A DNA stretch of 6,220 bases from CBFCZU01 sp965602635 (GTDB lineage: Bacteria; Planctomycetota; Phycisphaerae; SM23-33). How positions within the stretch are numbered: the stretch's first letter is position 1; each line of letters begins with the position of its first letter. The stretch lies in NCBI GenBank assembly GCA_965602635.1, contig CBFCZU010000251.1, positions 1 through 6,220 of the forward strand, in the 5' to 3' direction. The notes below the pieces were generated by a model. That model was not told the origin of the DNA and made no database searches. It was given only the letters and a program-made list of their open reading frames with translations. The translations under genes and the position numbers were made by a program. This document shows positions 4,807 to 6,220 of this stretch, in pieces.

Positions 4807-5273
4807 GCCCGGCCGTGATCGAGCACCACAAGGCAAGGCGGCTGGCGCTCCAGGGGCTATGCTGCCTCGACGTGCGCGGCCAGGACGCCCTGGCCGAGAC
4901 CCTCGAGTTCATCGTCGACGGGCGAGAGAACCCACAGACACAGGCCGAGGCGGAGGCCATGCTGCGCGGCGCCTTTCAGGCCCGAGACCAGGCCGACCGA
5001 CTCATCAACCGCGAAAGCCACGACTGGAACGTGGGCCGCATGGCTCTGGTTGACCGGAACATCCTCCGCCTGGGCGTGTGGGAACTCCTGGCCGGGCGGC
5101 GCACCAGGAAGGTCGCCATCGACGAGGCCGTCAGGCTGGCGAAGGAGTTCTCCTCCGCCGAGTCCGGGCGGTTCGTCAACGGCGTCCTCGACGCCGTCGC
5201 CCGCGGCCTGCGAGAAACGAAGAAAAATGCAAGCGACCCACACAGAGACTCAGAGGAACCGAGACAGGAATAG
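4803..5273 (+). CDS. nusB: Transcription antitermination factor NusB
   Basis: NusB binds NusE (ribosomal protein S10) and the boxA RNA in rRNA antitermination complexes. With the TTG start the protein has 156 residues, longer than the usual 130-145. Family features are the N-terminal KARRLALQGL (10-19), WNVGRMALVDRNILRLGVWEL (75-95) and AIDEAVRLAKEFS with FVNGVLD (105-130). The TTG at 4803 forms a TTGA overlap with the ribH stop, with a G-rich stretch (4794-4799) upstream. A GTG at 4815 is the alternative, removing four residues, with a poorer Shine-Dalgarno. The tail from about residue 144 (SDPHRDSEEPRQE) is not conserved NusB sequence. It is encoded by the left arm of an 80-nt palindrome, which also supplies the TAG stop. 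The gene lies within the ribH-nusB-ftsY group. Confidence 0.93.
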   Translation: MSPAVIEHHKARRLALQGLCCLDVRGQDALAETLEFIVDGRENPQTQAEAEAMLRGAFQARDQADRLINRESHDWNVGRMALVDRNILRLGVWELLAGRRTRKVAIDEAVRLAKEFSSAESGRFVNGVLDAVARGLRETKKNASDPHRDSEEPRQE

Positions 5274-5312
5274 ACTTTCATTCTGCTCAGTTTCTCTGGC
5301 ACTCTGTGTCGC
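5233..5312. repeat. 80-nt imperfect palindrome between nusB and ftsY
   Basis: The left arm 5233-5263 and the right arm 5286-5312 are inverted repeats. After a 4-nt bulge (CCAC) in the left arm, 22 of 27 positions pair. The arms begin GCGAC and end GTCGC, and consist largely of CACAGAG and CAGAG-like words, less GC-rich than the surrounding genes. The loop is 22 nt. The left arm is read as the nusB C-terminus, and the right arm ends 15 nt before the ftsY start. There is no T-run after it, so it is not a typical terminator. It looks like a small non-autonomous repeat. Confidence 0.65.
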
Positions 5313-5327
5313 AAAGGGATTGGCGTA

Positions 5328-6220
5328 ATGGCGTTATTCAGGAAGGCGATAGCTCACCTTGCCAAGGGGCTGGTGCGGACGCGTCAGCGTCTGATGGGCG
5401 GCCTGCGCAGCCTGCTGAGCGGCCGGCAGATCAGCGCCGAGCTGCTGGACGAGCTCGAGGAGCGCCTGATCGCCGCCGACATGGGCGTGGCGACGGCGAT
5501 GAGGATACGGGCCGACCTCCAGGCCGCCTGGGAGGACAAGCGCCTCGACAAGGGCGACGACGTGCTTGAGTTCCTCAAGGCCGAGATGAAGCAGTACTGG
5601 CCCGAGGCCGACCGGAGCGTGCACTTCGCCGAGACCCCGCCGACGGTCATCCTGGTGACGGGAATCAACGGCTCGGGCAAGACCACCTCGGTCGCCAAGC
5701 TCGGCTACGTCTTCAAGCAGGCCGGGCGGAAGGTCGTCCTGGCGGCGGCCGACACCTTCCGCGCCGCCGCCGTCGAGCAGTTGACCATCTGGGCCGACCG
5801 CATCGGCGTGGAGATCGTCAAGGGCACGGGCGGCGCCGACCCCGCGGCCGTGGTGTACGACGCCTGCGACGCGGCCGCGGCGCGCAAGGCAGACGTGCTG
5901 CTCGTGGACACCGCCGGGCGGCTGCACACCCAGGACCACCTCATGCGGGAGCTGACCAAGATAAGGAAGGTGGTTGCCAAGAAGATCGACGGCGCCCCCC
6001 ACGAGACGCTGCTGGTGCTCGACGCCACCACCGGGCAGAACGCCGTCAGTCAGGCCAAGGCCTTCCTCGAGGCGGTGGAGGTGAGCGGCATATTCCTGGC
6101 CAAGCTCGACGGCACGGCCAAGGGCGGCATCGTGGTCGCCATCCGCGACGAGGTGAACCTGCCGGTGAAGTTCGTGGGCATCGGCGAGCAGCCGCCCGAC
6201 GTCGAGCCCTTCGACCCCGA
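5328..6220 (+). CDS. ftsY: Signal recognition particle receptor FtsY, partial
   Basis: SRP-family GTPase that receives ribosome-nascent chain-SRP complexes at the inner membrane and hands them to the translocon. The first 297 codons are present; the last few are cut by the window end. There is a short amphipathic N-terminus, an N-domain helical bundle (about 20-95), then the NG GTPase domain. Visible are the P-loop GINGSGKTT (112-120), DTFRAAAVEQL (142-152), the G3 motif DTAGR (194-198), the G4 region AKLDGTAKGG (258-267) and the closing FVGIGEQPPDVEPFDP. There is no long acidic A-domain, as in many bacteria. The ATG at 5328 has AAAGGG at 5313-5318 and follows the palindrome that ends at 5312. 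FtsY rather than Ffh is indicated by DTFRAAAVEQL and the lack of room for an M-domain. It is probably co-transcribed with ribH and nusB. Confidence 0.96.
   Translation, partial: MALFRKAIAHLAKGLVRTRQRLMGGLRSLLSGRQISAELLDELEERLIAADMGVATAMRIRADLQAAWEDKRLDKGDDVLEFLKAEMKQYWPEADRSVHFAETPPTVILVTGINGSGKTTSVAKLGYVFKQAGRKVVLAAADTFRAAAVEQLTIWADRIGVEIVKGTGGADPAAVVYDACDAAAARKADVLLVDTAGRLHTQDHLMRELTKIRKVVAKKIDGAPHETLLVLDATTGQNAVSQAKAFLEAVEVSGIFLAKLDGTAKGGIVVAIRDEVNLPVKFVGIGEQPPDVEPFDP

Noticed and set aside
4002..4829. Minus-strand 275-codon open frame opposite ribH
   Set aside because: Antisense to the conserved RibH and TIGR04076-type proteins, with no motif of its own.
5233..5312. Rho-independent terminator after nusB
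   Set aside because: The stem is long and imperfect with a 22-nt loop, and no T-run follows. It fits an inserted palindromic repeat better.

Overview
The window is a high-GC bacterial chromosome segment made mostly of housekeeping genes. It holds eight recognisable protein-coding genes, one small mobile or repeat module, and several readable promoters. The host cannot be named with certainty. The GC-rich codon use, a secreted protein of planctomycete-like style, the TIGR04076-type protein and the GC-rich GTAG-hairpin repeats would suit a planctomycete or related lineage, but that is inference from general familiarity and not a database result.

Left part (1-2914). A partial minus-strand gene for an exported protein of unknown function starts at 368. 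It has a near-consensus sigma70-type promoter (TTGACA, 17 nt, TATACA). Divergent to it is asnS (asparaginyl-tRNA synthetase, 570-1955), followed in the same direction by a PHP-domain metal-dependent phosphoesterase (2031-2645). Convergent to these lies infA (translation initiation factor IF-1, 2687-2914, minus strand), with its own promoter at 2960-2988.

Middle part (2915-3934). The gap upstream of infA holds a nested inverted repeat and then the most interesting structure of the window. This is a single-domain HUH/Y1 transposase of the IS200/REP-associated (RAYT) kind at 3307-3747. It is bracketed by two mirrored cassettes of palindromes, 3148-3299 and 3756-3864. Each cassette carries the same modules in the same order relative to the gene. 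One module is a perfect 8-bp-stem hairpin preceded by GTAG, the tetranucleotide typical of REP elements. Another stem shows a compensatory base-pair change between the two copies. The whole looks like a self-contained REP/RAYT unit (REPtron) lying between infA and the next gene.

Right part (3935-6220). A 95-residue TIGR04076-type protein with three conserved cysteines is followed by a likely operon. This is ribH (lumazine synthase), overlapping by 4 nt with nusB (antitermination factor), then ftsY (SRP receptor GTPase, cut by the window end). A promoter sits at 4258-4286 in front of ribH. Between nusB and ftsY an 80-nt imperfect palindrome appears to have invaded the 3' end of nusB, supplying its last 13 codons and its stop.

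The genes combine translation (asnS, infA), riboflavin synthesis (ribH), transcription antitermination (nusB) and membrane protein targeting (ftsY). No RNA genes, CRISPR arrays or phage genes were found.
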